This document shows, in pieces, positions 1-9,589 of a DNA stretch of 64,000 bases. Within the stretch, counting starts at the first letter, position 1, and every line of letters starts with the position of its first letter. The DNA comes from Balaenoptera acutorostrata (Eukaryota; Chordata; Mammalia; Artiodactyla; Balaenopteridae), in assembly GCF_949987535.1 (NCBI RefSeq), contig NC_080064.1, positions 41,364,282 through 41,428,281 of the forward strand. The letters are read 5' to 3'. The position numbers and the translations under genes are program-made. Under the pieces are notes generated by a model, which ran no database searches, was not told the origin of the DNA, and saw only the letters and a list, made by a program, of their open reading frames with translations.

Positions 1-110
1 TGCTGTTCTCTTTGCATGGAACACACTTTCCACAGATCTTTACAGTCTGTCCTCCCAATTTTAATTCAGTTCTCTATGAAAAGTTCACCTCCTCAGAGAG
101 CAAAAGAAGA
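1..110 (+). mobile_element. L2 LINE 3' UTR fragment
   Basis: Wording such as 'ttgcatggaac', 'cacagatctttac' and 'cacctcctcagagag' follows the L2 3' UTR. It is strongly diverged and runs off the left edge of the window. Bases 110-290 hold nothing recognisable. Confidence 0.45.
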
Positions 111-293
111 ATACGCATGCCATTTCAAAATGAAGCAGGTATCAATTGGTGACTAACTCCCTTTCCCAGAGAGTTCAACATGAAAGGATAGTTCTCTCCC
201 GAGTACCCTCCCCTCAAAGAGCCAGTCCTTTCTGAGGGAAAAGTTCTCACTACAGTGAAGAAATAGGGTCACTGAAGAACATGTCTGTCTGGG

Positions 294-366
294 TGTTAAG
301 GACTGATGGTTGTGTCCCCCCACAAATTCCTATGTTGAAATCCTAACTCCCAATGTAATTATATTA
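294..366 (+). mobile_element. MLT1-type (ERVL-MaLR) LTR, 5' segment
   Basis: The start 'tgttaaggactgatgg' followed by 'ttgtgtccccccacaaattc' and 'tatgttgaaatcctaac' is the left end of an MLT1 LTR. It breaks off at about 366 and resumes at 1237 after a later insertion. It is an old, non-coding solo LTR. Confidence 0.85.
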
Positions 367-1078
367 ATGTGAGGCAGGAGATAGATATGGGCTCCAGGCT
401 AGGCATTTACAACTAGCCTCCTGTACACATTTCCTGAGGAAGGAGGCAGGTGGGCTCTAGGCTAGATATTTACAATCAGCCTCCTGTCTGCACTTCAAGA
501 TAGAAATAACAACAGGAACAGAGTAAATAGCTGGACTTTGTTTCCTGTGGACACTTTAAGATAACAGTCGTGGCAGGGACAGAGAGGGGCTAGACCCTGT
601 TTGAGTACAGATCAAGAGGTCACATATTTCCCATCCTTGGGGCAAGGGAGACCTCCCTGACTGTACATGTGCAGAAAGGCTCCTTGGGGGTCAAAAAGGA
701 GGGGGCACCACCCCATAATATGTGATGCCAAGGCCTCTGGGCTGTAATCCATCTTGGAAAAAAGTTGCACAAGCATGTTGGGGAGTGGTCCTAGGGCACA
801 TCAGGTGTGGAAAAAGAAACCAGATAATTGGGAAAAGGTAAACAAAGACCTGGAAGAACTGCCCTATATAAATGATTTAACCGCCTCTTTACTGTACTCT
901 TCCTCATTAGGGAGGACGCCCACACCTTTCTCCCCATGAGTATATCTCTGCCTTGCTTCTGTCTTAACTGAACAAACTGTTTCTCTGTGTACTCTCCCAC
1001 TTGTTGTGCTGTGTCTCTAATAATAAATTTTATACCTGGTTTTACAGTTTTTGACTTCTTGAGAAATGCATTTTTCAA
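367..1078 (+). mobile_element. ERV LTR, probably class I, inserted in MLT1
   Basis: This insertion splits the MLT1 LTR. It has LTR anatomy: it starts near 'tgtgaggcaggag', has a TATA box (TATATAAA, 865-872) and a polyadenylation signal (AATAAA, 1022-1027), and ends near 'gcatttttca' at 1077. Its 5' part holds two imperfect ~65-bp tandem copies (about 370-434 and 441-500), as in many retroviral U3 enhancers. A motif resembling a tRNA-Pro primer-binding site (TGGGGGC, 1079-1085) follows directly. No gag, pol or env is present. The class is inferred; the family is not recognised. The flanking ATTA at both outer edges (363-366, 1237-1240) could be a 4-bp target duplication but is too short to prove it. 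Confidence 0.6.
865..872 (+). promoter_or_regulatory. TATA box of the ERV LTR
   Basis: TATATAAA lies about 150 bp upstream of the LTR polyadenylation signal at 1022, the usual U3/R spacing. Whether it still works is unknown. Confidence 0.45.
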
Positions 1079-1118
1079 TGGGGGCAAGGGCCAGGGGTAT
1101 TTTGCTTTGAGCCTCTAG

Positions 1119-1189
1119 CCCCTGGTGGACTAGCGGCTAGGATTCCTGGTTTTCATCCAGGCTGCCCAGGTTCAATCCTGGGCGGGGAA
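1119..1189 (+). ncRNA. tRNA-Glu(UUC)-like sequence (relic or SINE/ERV leader)
   Basis: About 71 nt read as a degenerate tRNA-Glu. They have the D-arm region 'ggactagcggctagga', an anticodon stem-loop 'cctggttttcatccagg' whose loop presents TTC, and a T-arm region 'ccaggttcaatcctgg'. The acceptor stem has mismatches and the T-loop appears one base short, so a working tRNA is unlikely. Cetartiodactyl CHR SINEs descend from tRNA-Glu and share the following 'ggggaactaagat', so this may be a SINE head. It sits between an ERV LTR and the resumption of the MLT1, with 47 more bases of unknown origin (1190-1236) and no poly(A) tail. Confidence 0.55.
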
Positions 1190-1236
1190 CTAAGATGGTG
1201 CTTCCAGCCACCTCTCACTGCTGTCTCTCTGAGATC

Positions 1237-1567
1237 ATTAGGAGGTGGGGTCTTTGGGAGGTGATGAGGTCATGAGGGTAGAGCCCTCATGAATGGTATT
1301 AGTGCCCTTTTAAAGGAGACTTCAGAATACTCTCAGCCTCTTTCCACCATCTGAGGACACAGTAAGAAGACAGCCGTCTATGAACTAGGAAGTGGTCTCT
1401 CACTAGACACCAAATCTGCCAGTACCTTGATCTTAGACTTCCCATCCTCCAGAACTGTAAGAAATAAATGTGGTTTTTTGTTTGTTTGTTTGTTTGTTTG
1501 TTTAAGCCACCTGGTCTATGGTTATAGCAGCCAAAATTTTGTTATAGCAGCCCCAAATGACTAAGAT
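1237..1567 (+). mobile_element. MLT1-type LTR, 3' segment
   Basis: This resumes the MLT1 begun at 294, with 'ggaggtggggtctttggg', 'caccttgatcttagacttcc', 'ctccagaactgtaagaaat' and the typical end 'taagccacc...gactaaga'. It contains (TTTG)n at 1474-1503 where a simple 'ttgttt' is expected. It also has a 20-bp duplication, with 'gttatagcagcc' at 1521-1532 and again at 1541-1552. Confidence 0.9.
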
Positions 1568-2049
1568 ATTAGGTATACTTCTTAAATCTTTGGAGGTATA
1601 ACACAATTGTCTCATTTTATGATTCTATAAAAGAGCACATGAGAACAGACATTATGAGTCAACCACAAGAACCCTTCCAAAGTACTCCCTCAGAAATTAG
1701 GGTGCTGGAGGGTAGGGAGAACACATTTTGTATCACTATATTTCATAAAACTAAGACTTACCTATTGTTTCATTCAAATTTCTCCCCAACTTGTCATGGC
1801 TTTCTTTCCTAAAGAGGAGAAAACCTGCTTCCTAACTACTGCCTTGAATGGATATTCTGATAAACCATGACATCTCTACATGCCTCCAAATGTTCCAAGA
1901 CACCATTAATCTAATAAACTAGATACCCAGAAAACAATTGACTGATTAGCTAGGCTGATTTGTAGATGTGTTTTCTAAAGCATATGAGTGTTATTTTCAG
2001 GCAAGCAAATGGCTCTCCTATCACCTTACATTTTTCAAATACACCCTAT
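1568..2049. other. unique sequence, nothing recognised
   Basis: No repeat family, open frame or RNA motif is recognisable in this AT-rich stretch. Confidence 0.5.
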
Positions 2050-2340
2050 TCACTAATTCAAAATGTTGAAAAATAAGGCACTATCAGCACAGCAACAAAT
2101 GCCAAGAGTTCCTTTTATGGTTTTATTTTCATTTGCATGGAAAATGTAAATTCTGAGCAAAGTGACCTTGGTTATTAAAAATAAGGAGGCAGCATCAGGA
2201 TTGATGGGCCCCACTATTAGTATTTCATTCTGACAGGCAGGAAAGAAGTATGCTGATCCTGAAGGTTTGTTGACATATGATCCTGAATGCAGGCCAAGTG
2301 GGAAATACCTTCCTAGGGAGAGTAATTTCCATCTAAACAA
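2050..2340. promoter_or_regulatory. candidate conserved non-coding element
   Basis: This is non-repetitive and contains clustered transcription-factor-like words: a POU octamer ATTTGCAT (2131-2138), a nuclear-receptor half-site TGACCTTG (2163-2170) and an A/T core TTAAAAATAA (2175-2184) like MEF2 sites. Function is inferred only from the cluster. The minus-strand frame at 2053-2340 resembles no protein I know. Confidence 0.25.
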
Positions 2341-3070
2341 TGAGAACTTTGTTGATACCTGGCAGCTACCTAAAGAGAATAACTACTTTCTGACAAGATC
2401 CTTTAAACTCAAACCATGACAATGAACTTCATCTGATTGACCTCAAAGCCATATGCCCACTAGACTTCACCTTATATCAAAAAATCAGTGGCTCTGGCAT
2501 GGAATGATGAACAGCAAGTTCAGCAATAAATGTTATAGAGACTGCTGACCAGAGCACACGTCCAGGTCAGGATGACTAAGCACAAGAACCAAGTTACAAA
2601 ATGTGGAGATGTCACCTTTGTCCTAATGGCACATAAAGTGAATTGAGGGAAAAGTTAGGGTTAGGCCCATACAAAAGTTGCTTATAAAGGAGACAGGTTG
2701 CCCTTTTTTAACTCTAAGAGTGTTTCTCTCCCCGCTGCCTCTCTGTGCTCTTTTGCAGATGCTAACAGCTGTCCTCATCTTAGTCTCAGGTGATAGTCAA
2801 CAGCTTCACATGGAGACTGCTCCTTGATGGTAAGCCATTGATGGTAGCTTGTCAGGACCCTGTTTCCTTAGTCCCTGCACATATTGAAGATGCAACCCAA
2901 ACCCAGACCCAGGCTCTGTACTTGGGAGAACCAGACCAAGTAGTAAGCCCCACCCTAAGAGTGGGATTGCAGAGGGGGCTGGAGTGGACTCTGTTGTCCT
3001 AAACATATTCTGTGACAAATAGCATATGCCAGAAAAACATAGGTATTAGATTCAGAATATTCTCTCTCTA
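2341..3070. other. unique or unassigned sequence
   Basis: No family is assigned. A pyrimidine tract ending 'gtgctcttttgcag' at 2759 looks like a splice acceptor, but the following frame is not recognisable. Confidence 0.4.
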
Positions 3071-3074
3071 TTAC

Positions 3075-3215
3075 ATGTTTTCTATATGCCAAGCTTTGTG
3101 AATTTATCCTCTCAGTTACCCTCTAAGGCAGACGCCATAATCCTCACTTGACTAATGAAGAAAGAAGGCTTACAGAGGTAAGGGATTTGTCCCACGGTCA
3201 CAGAGCCAACAGATG
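3075..3215 (-). mobile_element. MIR SINE, reverse orientation
   Basis: The order 'tatgccaagctttgtg', 'ctcagttaccctctaaggc' and 'tcacagagccaacag' is a reversed, diverged MIR. Confidence 0.65.
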
Positions 3216-3221
3216 GCTAAC

Positions 3222-3330
3222 CACTTCAAGTCTCAGTCTCCTCCTCAGTAACAGGAGATACTAACTTCCTTAGAGTGTTGTAAGGAATAATGAGAAACAG
3301 TGCTTGGCACACAGTAGAACTCCTGTTTAT
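3222..3330 (+). mobile_element. MIR SINE
   Basis: 'ctcagtctcctcctcagtaa' followed by 'cagtgcttggcacacagtag' is the 3' half of MIR. It lies back to back with the reversed MIR just before it. Confidence 0.65.
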
Positions 3331-3689
3331 CTGTGCAAACTCATATAGGTATCTTGGTACTTCCTACATCTCAATCGTACAGAACTACACTCAGTTGTCT
3401 TCCTTCTGACTTGGGAAGCTTCCTCCACTTCATTCCTTGTTCAAGTTATACACATCCTATAGGTTCCATGTCCATTTTTTTCCAGACTCATCTCTTCACA
3501 ATCTTCCCCATTCCTCATTGTCTGCTCCACCACAATTGGCACTCTACCTATTCCAAAAGTGATGACCATCCCCTGCTTGAATACTTTTACTGACAAGGAG
3601 TCATTTTCCCATGAAATAGTTCATATGATCTTTGATTAGCACTGTATATTTTTAAAAATTATTATGTAAACATAAATAAAAACTGGCAC
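3331..3689. other. unassigned, possibly decayed L2
   Basis: Pyrimidine-rich wording ('tccacttcattccttg', 'catctcttcacaatc') resembles L2 3' UTR, but too weakly to call. Confidence 0.3.
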
Positions 3690-3915
3690 AAAGATTTAGT
3701 TATCAGGGTGTCATCATTTACAATTAGAAACTTCAGTGTCTGACCATAGGAAGTTTATTATATAAATTATGGAACATCTTTATAATGGAAAAAAAATAAA
3801 GCCCTTAAAAGTGATATAGATCAACACTTATTGAAATGGAAATATATTCATTGATCTACTAATAAATAAAAAAGCAGATCACAAAGCCTAGTATAGTTTA
3901 TACAGCTCTAGCATT
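3690..3915 (+). mobile_element. old L1 (L1M-type) 3' fragment
   Basis: 'aaattatggaacatctttat', 'gatatagatcaacacttatt' and 'agcagatcacaaagcc' follow the 3' end of old mammalian L1. Confidence 0.65.
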
Positions 3916-4242
3916 CCTGCAAATATTCCCTATATTATAGTTTTGCATATGTCTCTCTTCATCACAAGAGGAGATGTTCCTGGGGACAAGACCTTGTCTT
4001 ATTAATTCTGTTTTCATTTCAATAGGCCTCCAGTGAGTACTTTGCATGAATACATATGTTAAGGGCTAGAGGCTCAGACATGAACTGGACATTTGGTCCA
4101 TCAATGTCTACTGCACTTCTAGGTACAAACCAACTTTGGTAAGTACAAGTTAAGTTACACTGAATTAGACTGGAATGGGTTGGGTTAGATAGAATAGTTT
4201 TCTATAATTTTGGCTACTGAATAGGATTTTAGTAGAAGGCAA
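3916..4242. other. unique sequence, nothing recognised
   Basis: No repeat or gene signature is visible. Confidence 0.45.
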
Positions 4243-4465
4243 AGGGAACTGGACTGGAGTCAGAAGATTGATGCATAAACAGAAGCTCTGGCACTTATTA
4301 GCTATGAGATTACTGGTAAGTCCTAGTTACTTCATTTATAAAACAAAACAAAAAAATAGTGTTTACCTCACAGGTCTAAAGTAATGATTAGACATAATAA
4401 AGTATGTAAAAGTTATTCATACAATCCCTGGCATGTAATGCATGTTTAGTAAATGGTTTCCAAAA
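4243..4465 (+). mobile_element. MIR SINE
   Basis: 'gactggagtcagaagattga', 'ctggcacttattagctatg' and 'ccctggcatgtaatgca' give an almost full-length MIR. Confidence 0.75.
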
Positions 4466-4514
4466 AGGACATTAACTCAAAAATCAAAGCAAATAAGTCA
4501 AACAACAAAACACT

Positions 4515-4582
4515 GAAACTAAATGCCTAGCCTGTGCCAGGAACTGGGCTTGATGTTAGGGACACAGAGATTAAATCACCTT
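4515..4582 (-). mobile_element. L2 LINE 3' end fragment
   Basis: 'tgtgccaggaactgggcttg' and 'gggacacagagattaaatca' are the reverse of the L2 terminus. Confidence 0.5.
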
Positions 4583-4853
4583 TCCAGCCAATCAAAAGTT
4601 GTCCGCTTGTTCTTCCAGGGATCAATTTGCCTCCACTGCATGCACTGAAGACACTGGGGACAAAAAGTCAGAGGCAAGGTCGACACTGTCTCTCCATGTT
4701 ATCACAGGATTGATCAGGTGCTGGCATCACCCAGACCAACTCAAAGAGTAAAAGACTGCTACTTTCCTTCCTCACCCTGGGAAAGGGTCATGTCTCACAG
4801 GTTCTGGCTCCCATGCTCCCACTCCACTCACTGTCATGTATTTTTGGCATGCT
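4583..4853. other. unique sequence, nothing recognised
   Basis: No repeat or gene signature is visible in this moderately GC-rich stretch. Confidence 0.4.
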
Positions 4854-4966
4854 TAGAGTGACCAATTGTTCCAGTTTGCCCAGCACTGACAGATTTCCCA
4901 GAACATGGGACTTCCAGTGCTAAAATCAGGGCAATCCCAGGCAAATGGAGATGGCTGGTCACTCTA
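4854..4966. mobile_element. short inverted-repeat DNA element (MITE-like)
   Basis: A 113-bp unit is bounded by perfect 11-bp terminal inverted repeats: TAGAGTGACCA (4854-4864) and TGGTCACTCTA (4956-4966). The flanking inner parts also pair partly ('gtttgccc' against 'ggcaaat'). It looks like a non-autonomous DNA transposon, similar in style to MER53-like elements. The exact family is not assigned. Confidence 0.6.
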
Positions 4967-5189
4967 TGTGCTAATGGCTCCCCAAGAGAGAGCCTGATAC
5001 ATGCCAGCATGCACTATGCCCTTGTGGGGCAGATGCAGTAGAGGTTGCCAAAAGAACTGGCTTATATTAGCCACTTGGACTAAGCTATGAATCTCCTTTC
5101 CTTCGGGATGTTTTTTCTCCCAAGACCAACAGCTTTTTTTGGTGCCTTGGTCTGGAATAATCACCACTTTTTAAGTCACTCTGAAAAGA
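4967..5189. other. unique sequence, nothing recognised
   Basis: No repeat or gene signature is visible. The 67-residue minus-strand frame here is unrecognisable. Confidence 0.4.
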
Positions 5190-5395
5190 TCCTAGCAAAG
5201 TGGAAAACCACATAGGCTCTGGAGTCAGAGAACCCTGTTTTAGAATACAGGTTCCACTATTAGTTAGTTTACAACTTTAGAAAAGACACAACTTCTTTAA
5301 GCCTCAGTTTTCTTATCTGTAAAACAACCTCATAGAGATGCCAGAAGAATTAAATGAACTAACAAACTAAAACACACAGTAGAATAGCAGAATTC
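5190..5395 (+). mobile_element. MIR SINE
   Basis: 'ataggctctggagtcagag', 'aagcctcagttttcttatct' and 'aaaacacacagtagaatag' mark a near full-length MIR. Confidence 0.75.
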
Positions 5396-5754
5396 AAATT
5401 AATTCTGTGTGTCCACTAATTGGTTCTCTCCTGAAGCTGTTTATAATTTTCTGTGTTCATTATAATTATTGATGATGAAAATGATGATTATGACAACGAG
5501 TAGGGAGAAAGTTGGTGAATTTAATTAAAACTTCTAAGCATATGATATTTCCGAGAGACATAGACTGTGTCACATTTTTATTACAACAGGTTTTTAAAAG
5601 GTAGCATGTAGGTGTCTGTGTGCACACAAGTGAATGAGAGAGCAACTACCAACCAGTTTCTGAACATACTTGAGACAGCTCAGTAGGTACCTTCCAATTC
5701 AGAGTAAAGGCCACCTCTCTATTACACATCAACAATTAGTACAGCTTTACACAG

Positions 5755-5945
5755 TATGAACACAGATTATTAAAAAAATAAAGAAAGAGAAAATATAGAA
5801 AAAATACTGGGAGCAGATGAATCAACATGTTATTGTGGTTGTATTTGGATGCTGGTTTCTTCTCAGTGGATTTTCTCAATATTCTAAAATGAACATGTTA
5901 ATTGACTTTAATGATTTTTAAAAAGGTTTTAATTTTCAAAGTCCC
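5755..5945 (+). mobile_element. old L1 (L1M-type) 3' tail
   Basis: 'gatgctggtttcttctcag' and 'ttctaaaatgaacatgttaa' match the 3' terminus of old L1 elements. Bases 5396-5754 show nothing recognisable. Confidence 0.5.
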
Positions 5946-6054
5946 TTTAAGAGCCATCATCATTCCTTACTGATCTCCACCTAGCTCTCTATCCTTGTCT
6001 ATCACTCCTCCATCACAGAGCCTAACTCAGAATTAAGAAACATTTTTTTTAATC

Positions 6055-6170
6055 CTGTTTATATTGTAAGGCACTTTCAAATGTGCCAAATCAATTAAAC
6101 TCAAAATAACCCTCTAAAAAAGATACACTCATTCACCATTTCATGGCAAAGGAAACAAATAATTAAGTCC
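6055..6170 (-). mobile_element. MIR SINE, reverse orientation
   Basis: 'ggcactttcaaatgtgcc', 'aataaccctctaaaaaagat' and 'ttcatggcaaaggaaac' form a diverged reversed MIR. A CA-rich patch (6176-6196) follows. Confidence 0.55.
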
Positions 6171-6224
6171 CCCTACACACACACAAACACACACCCATTA
6201 CTCACTCCTCTTCTGTATTTCCTT

Positions 6225-6480
6225 AGTTGATTTCATCCAATCTCATGGTTTCAAGAGCCATATTTATGTTGATGACTTTTAAAGTTTATCTCCAACCTTG
6301 GCCTGTCTCATTCCTTCTCCATTTCCCCATGGCACTTCCTTCCACCCAGATGTTCAAGAGAGAAAAAAAAAAAATAGAGAAAAACCCTTGACTCTTCCTT
6401 CTTGACGTCCTCCCACATCCAATCTACCCAAGTCCTAACTATCTCCCATAAACGGTGCTGTTGTAATCTGGCTCTCAGAT
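6225..6480 (+). mobile_element. L2 LINE, 3' coding/UTR segment
   Basis: 'tcatccaatctcatggtttc', 'atttatgttgatgactttt' and 'cttgactcttccttcttga' follow the L2 region just downstream of its reverse-transcriptase end. Confidence 0.65.
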
Positions 6481-7043
6481 TTCTCACTTGGCTCATGAGA
6501 AATTCACGTTTTCCTGCCCCCACAAAACTACTGTAAGTCAGAATGCCCTTCTGCCTCTCTCCTCACCCACCTTCACAAGTTACTCTAGCCAGCTTCCCAA
6601 ACTCATAATTCTGAAGCAAAAAGTAAGCATTAACATTTATGTTCCCATATGTTCCCAAACCCTGGTATACATGTAAAACTCTCCAAAGAATTCTAACCAT
6701 ACTTTGCCAGTCCAAGAGGGGCTAAAATTTTTCTGCAGCCCAGCAAGCTTCAGGCCAGGGAATGAGAAGACAGAATTCTCTCTGTGCAGGCATTCCCACA
6801 CTCTCTCTCTCACAGAGTCTCCTAGGCTCTACCTCACTTGCCTAGGATGCTTCTCCAAAAACTTATTACTTCAATGACTCTGCTCTGAATTCCTGTTCTT
6901 CTCTTTATATAGTCTGGAAATAGATGATGAGGTGAAGGTCTCAGAATCAATTCAGGCACCGTTTGCAGGTCCTAAAGGTATGTATCTAGCAGCCCTTCTT
7001 TAGAAAGTGGGCATACCTACTGCATATGTAGTCACCTTTGGAA
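6481..7043. other. unassigned sequence
   Basis: It may begin with more decayed L2. Beyond 6700 there is nothing I recognise. Confidence 0.35.
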
Positions 7044-7141
7044 CCTAGGTGAAATTTGTTTTAATTTTTAAAAATTTGTATTGGGGTATAGTTGATTTAC
7101 GATGTTGTGTTAGTTTCAGGTGTACAGCAAAGTGAATCTGT

Positions 7142-7173
<32 letters not shown>

Positions 7174-7502
7174 CACTCTTTTTTAGATTCTTTTCCCATA
7201 TAGACCATTACAGAGTATTGAGTAGAGTTCCCTGTTTGCAGCAACATGGATGGCCTTAGAGATTGACATACTGAGTGAAGTCAGACAGAGAAAGACAAAT
7301 ATCATATATCACTTATATGTGGAATCTAAAAAAAGGCTACAAATGAACTTATCTACAAAACAGAAATAGAGTTACAGATGTAGAAAATAAACTTATGGTT
7401 ACCAGGGGTTGGGGGAGGGAGGGATAAATTAGAAGATTGGGATTGACACATAAACAGTACTGTATATAAAATAGATAACTAATAAGGACTTAGGTGAAAT
7501 TT
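7044..7502 (-). mobile_element. twin-primed (internally inverted) L1 with target duplication
   Basis: The 3' terminus of a cetartiodactyl L1 lies on the minus strand (7058-about 7225: 'cagcaaagtgaatctgtt', 'gagtagagttccctg'). It is followed by the immediately upstream L1 segment in plus orientation (about 7226-7488: 'gcagcaacatggatgg' to 'agataactaataagga'). Read on the minus strand this is an inverted 5' part joined to a normal 3' end, the hallmark of twin priming. It is flanked by a 14-bp target duplication with one mismatch: CCTAGGTGAAATTT (7044-7057) and CTTAGGTGAAATTT (7489-7502). A (TA)14 tract lies in the 3' UTR. Confidence 0.9.
7142..7170. repeat. (TA)n microsatellite
   Basis: About 14 uninterrupted TA units lie inside the L1 3' UTR. 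Length polymorphism is likely. Confidence 0.95.
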
Positions 7503-7539
7503 TGAGACAAGAGCAAATGTCCTTTCAACATTCATTTTA

Positions 7540-7870
7540 GGATGATCAGGTCTGGAGTTAGAGGAAGATAATGAGCAAAATTTCAGACATGCTGAATTTG
7601 AGGTGTCTGGGACTGTTTCTAGTAGATCTGTCTAGACAGTTTGCAGCTGCATATAAGGTTCTGGAGCTCAGGAGAGAGAGCCTGCCTGGAGATGAAGATG
7701 AAAGTCATTAGCATATAGATGGTATGTGACCCATGAGAGTGGGAAAGAGTACAAAGTAAGAAGAGTAGAGGACTAAAGACAAGCCTTGGGAAACATGAAA
7801 ATTCAAGGACTTCTTAAGGCAAACAAAGGTGACAGAGAAATAACAATCAGATAGGTAAGAGGAAAATAAA
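7540..7870 (-). mobile_element. L2-type LINE, reverse orientation
   Basis: 'atttgaggtgtctgggac', 'ggttctggagctcaggag' and 'cattagcatatagatggta' follow the reverse of the L2 region near the end of its coding sequence. Confidence 0.6.
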
Positions 7871-8439
7871 AACTAAATATGGCAGCCATATCCTCATTTC
7901 CCAAGAGGTGTATATTACTCTGATCTCTTCATAAATCAGGTTCTTTCTGATGTCACATGAGCCTTGTCTAATGAGGGTCTCAAAAGTACACAGCGTTGGC
8001 TGGTCTAGAGAACTCAGCTGATACTGTTTAAAATTCTACTGTGTTCTTCAATTGGCAGAGGCAGTTGTGTCATTTCCATCTTTGTAGCAAGCACTAATGA
8101 TACTTGCACAGATGACAAATGTCTTTTCTGGTGAAAAATTAATGTACCACAATAATTTCCTTACCTGGGGTTAATGAACATGTCAGATTCTGAAAATGAG
8201 TTGTTTGAAACTAAATTACTATAATCTGTATTTAGAAGATTGCCACTGGGAAGGTGGTGGGGGGAGGTGGGGAGTTATGGGTGTATATAAGTGAATATAT
8301 TTGAAGTTCTCTTTACCTTTGGTCTTAATTCTTACCAGGTATTTAAAACACTTACTTGCTCAATAGTCTCACAAAAAGAAAGAACATTTCATCACATATT
8401 CTATAATGCTGGTTAGAACCCTCAGAAAAATTATTTTTA
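7871..8439. other. unique sequence, nothing recognised
   Basis: No repeat family or coding signal is visible. Confidence 0.4.
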
Positions 8440-8880
8440 TTCATTTGTTCATTCATTCATTAAAAAAAAATATATATATATATGAGACACTCATTATGTG
8501 ACAGGCACTCTGTTATATACTAGAGAAAAAGAGAAGAATAAGACATGATGATTCTTGTCCTCAAAGAGCTCGTAACTATGCATAAAAATATAAAATTACA
8601 GTTAACTATAGTACCATACTTGAGGCAAACGTGTGGGGCGGTGGGCTATGAATATAAAGAGGTAGACTACCTAATCCACCTGGAATCCTTTCTGGAGGCT
8701 ATGATGCTTCACACTGAATCCTGAATGACAAATAAACTAGACAAGTAGGGGGAAACTACTGCAGGCAGAGAAAAAGAGTTGAGCAAAGGCAGAGAGTTGT
8801 GAGTCTGTGAGGTTGTATGGGAAACTGGGTGCTTTTATAATGTGTAACAGATTGGTTAATGGGAGACCATTCACATTAGA
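8440..8880 (-). mobile_element. L2 LINE 3' region, reverse orientation
   Basis: 'ttcattcattcatta', 'gtgacaggcactctg' and 'tcctcaaagagctcgtaa' are the reversed L2 3' UTR, and 'gcaaaggcagagagttgtg' continues it. A (TA)n patch interrupts it at 8470-8483. Confidence 0.75.
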
Positions 8881-8949
8881 AAGGATTTATATTTTAAAAC
8901 ACACATAATGAATGTACTTAGTGCTTGTTGATGGTAGACTACAGGGTTA

Positions 8950-9094
8950 AGAGGAGAACCTGTGGGCCAGGTTGACCTGCATTCTAATTCTAGCTCTACC
9001 CCTTGACTACTTTTGAGATTTTGCACAGTTTCTCTAATTCCTATAATCTCTATAATCTTCAATTTTCTCATCTGTAAAACAGATAAAGTATTAT
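8950..9094 (+). mobile_element. MIR SINE, 5' part (split by another MIR)
   Basis: 'ctaattctagctctacccc' and 'caattttctcatctgtaaaa' are the first two-thirds of MIR. The remainder resumes at 9318. Confidence 0.8.
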
Positions 9095-9305
9095 TTATAG
9101 AGTACTTACTATGTGCTAGGCACTTTAGGGTTATCTAATTTAATCTTCAAAACCACCATGTAATACTATTACTTGACCCAAGTGCTAAGGCAGAGATATT
9201 ACCTAATTGTTCAAAAGCTCAAATAGGTGACAAGCAGTAGAGCCAAGGAGTTCAACTCAGTGCCCTGACACCAGTTCACGTGTTCTTAACCACTACACTG
9301 CACCT
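9095..9305 (-). mobile_element. MIR SINE inserted within a MIR
   Basis: 'tatgtgctaggcactttag', 'ttaatcttcaaaaccacc' and 'gttcttaaccactacactgc' form a reversed MIR that splits the plus-strand MIR around it. Confidence 0.8.
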
Positions 9306-9317
9306 ATTGTACTGGAT

Positions 9318-9420
9318 GGTTGTAAACTCATGCGTGTAAAGCGGTTAGCCAACATCTGACACCTAGTAAGCACTCTATAAATGATAAGCATAAATGGTAC
9401 TTATTTCATTGTTATTATTT
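9318..9420 (+). mobile_element. MIR SINE, 3' part (continuation)
   Basis: 'gtgtaaagcggttagccaac' and 'acacctagtaagcactc' complete the MIR begun at 8950. Confidence 0.8.
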
Positions 9421-9589
9421 TAATATGAATGATAAGAATTATTGCTGGTAATTATTATTAGATTGGGGTTTCTATGTAGGTCAAATGAGAGAGTAGACTT
9501 AAATCACTTATAAAACTAAACTACTAACAACATAAAGAAGTATTTTTCTAACAGTGTCTCTGAGATATCAGGCCTTAGCCCAGAGACAC

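Noticed and set aside
2735..2765. Splice-acceptor-like 'gtgctcttttgcag' at 2746-2759
   Set aside because: The downstream frame is not recognisable and no donor is evident.
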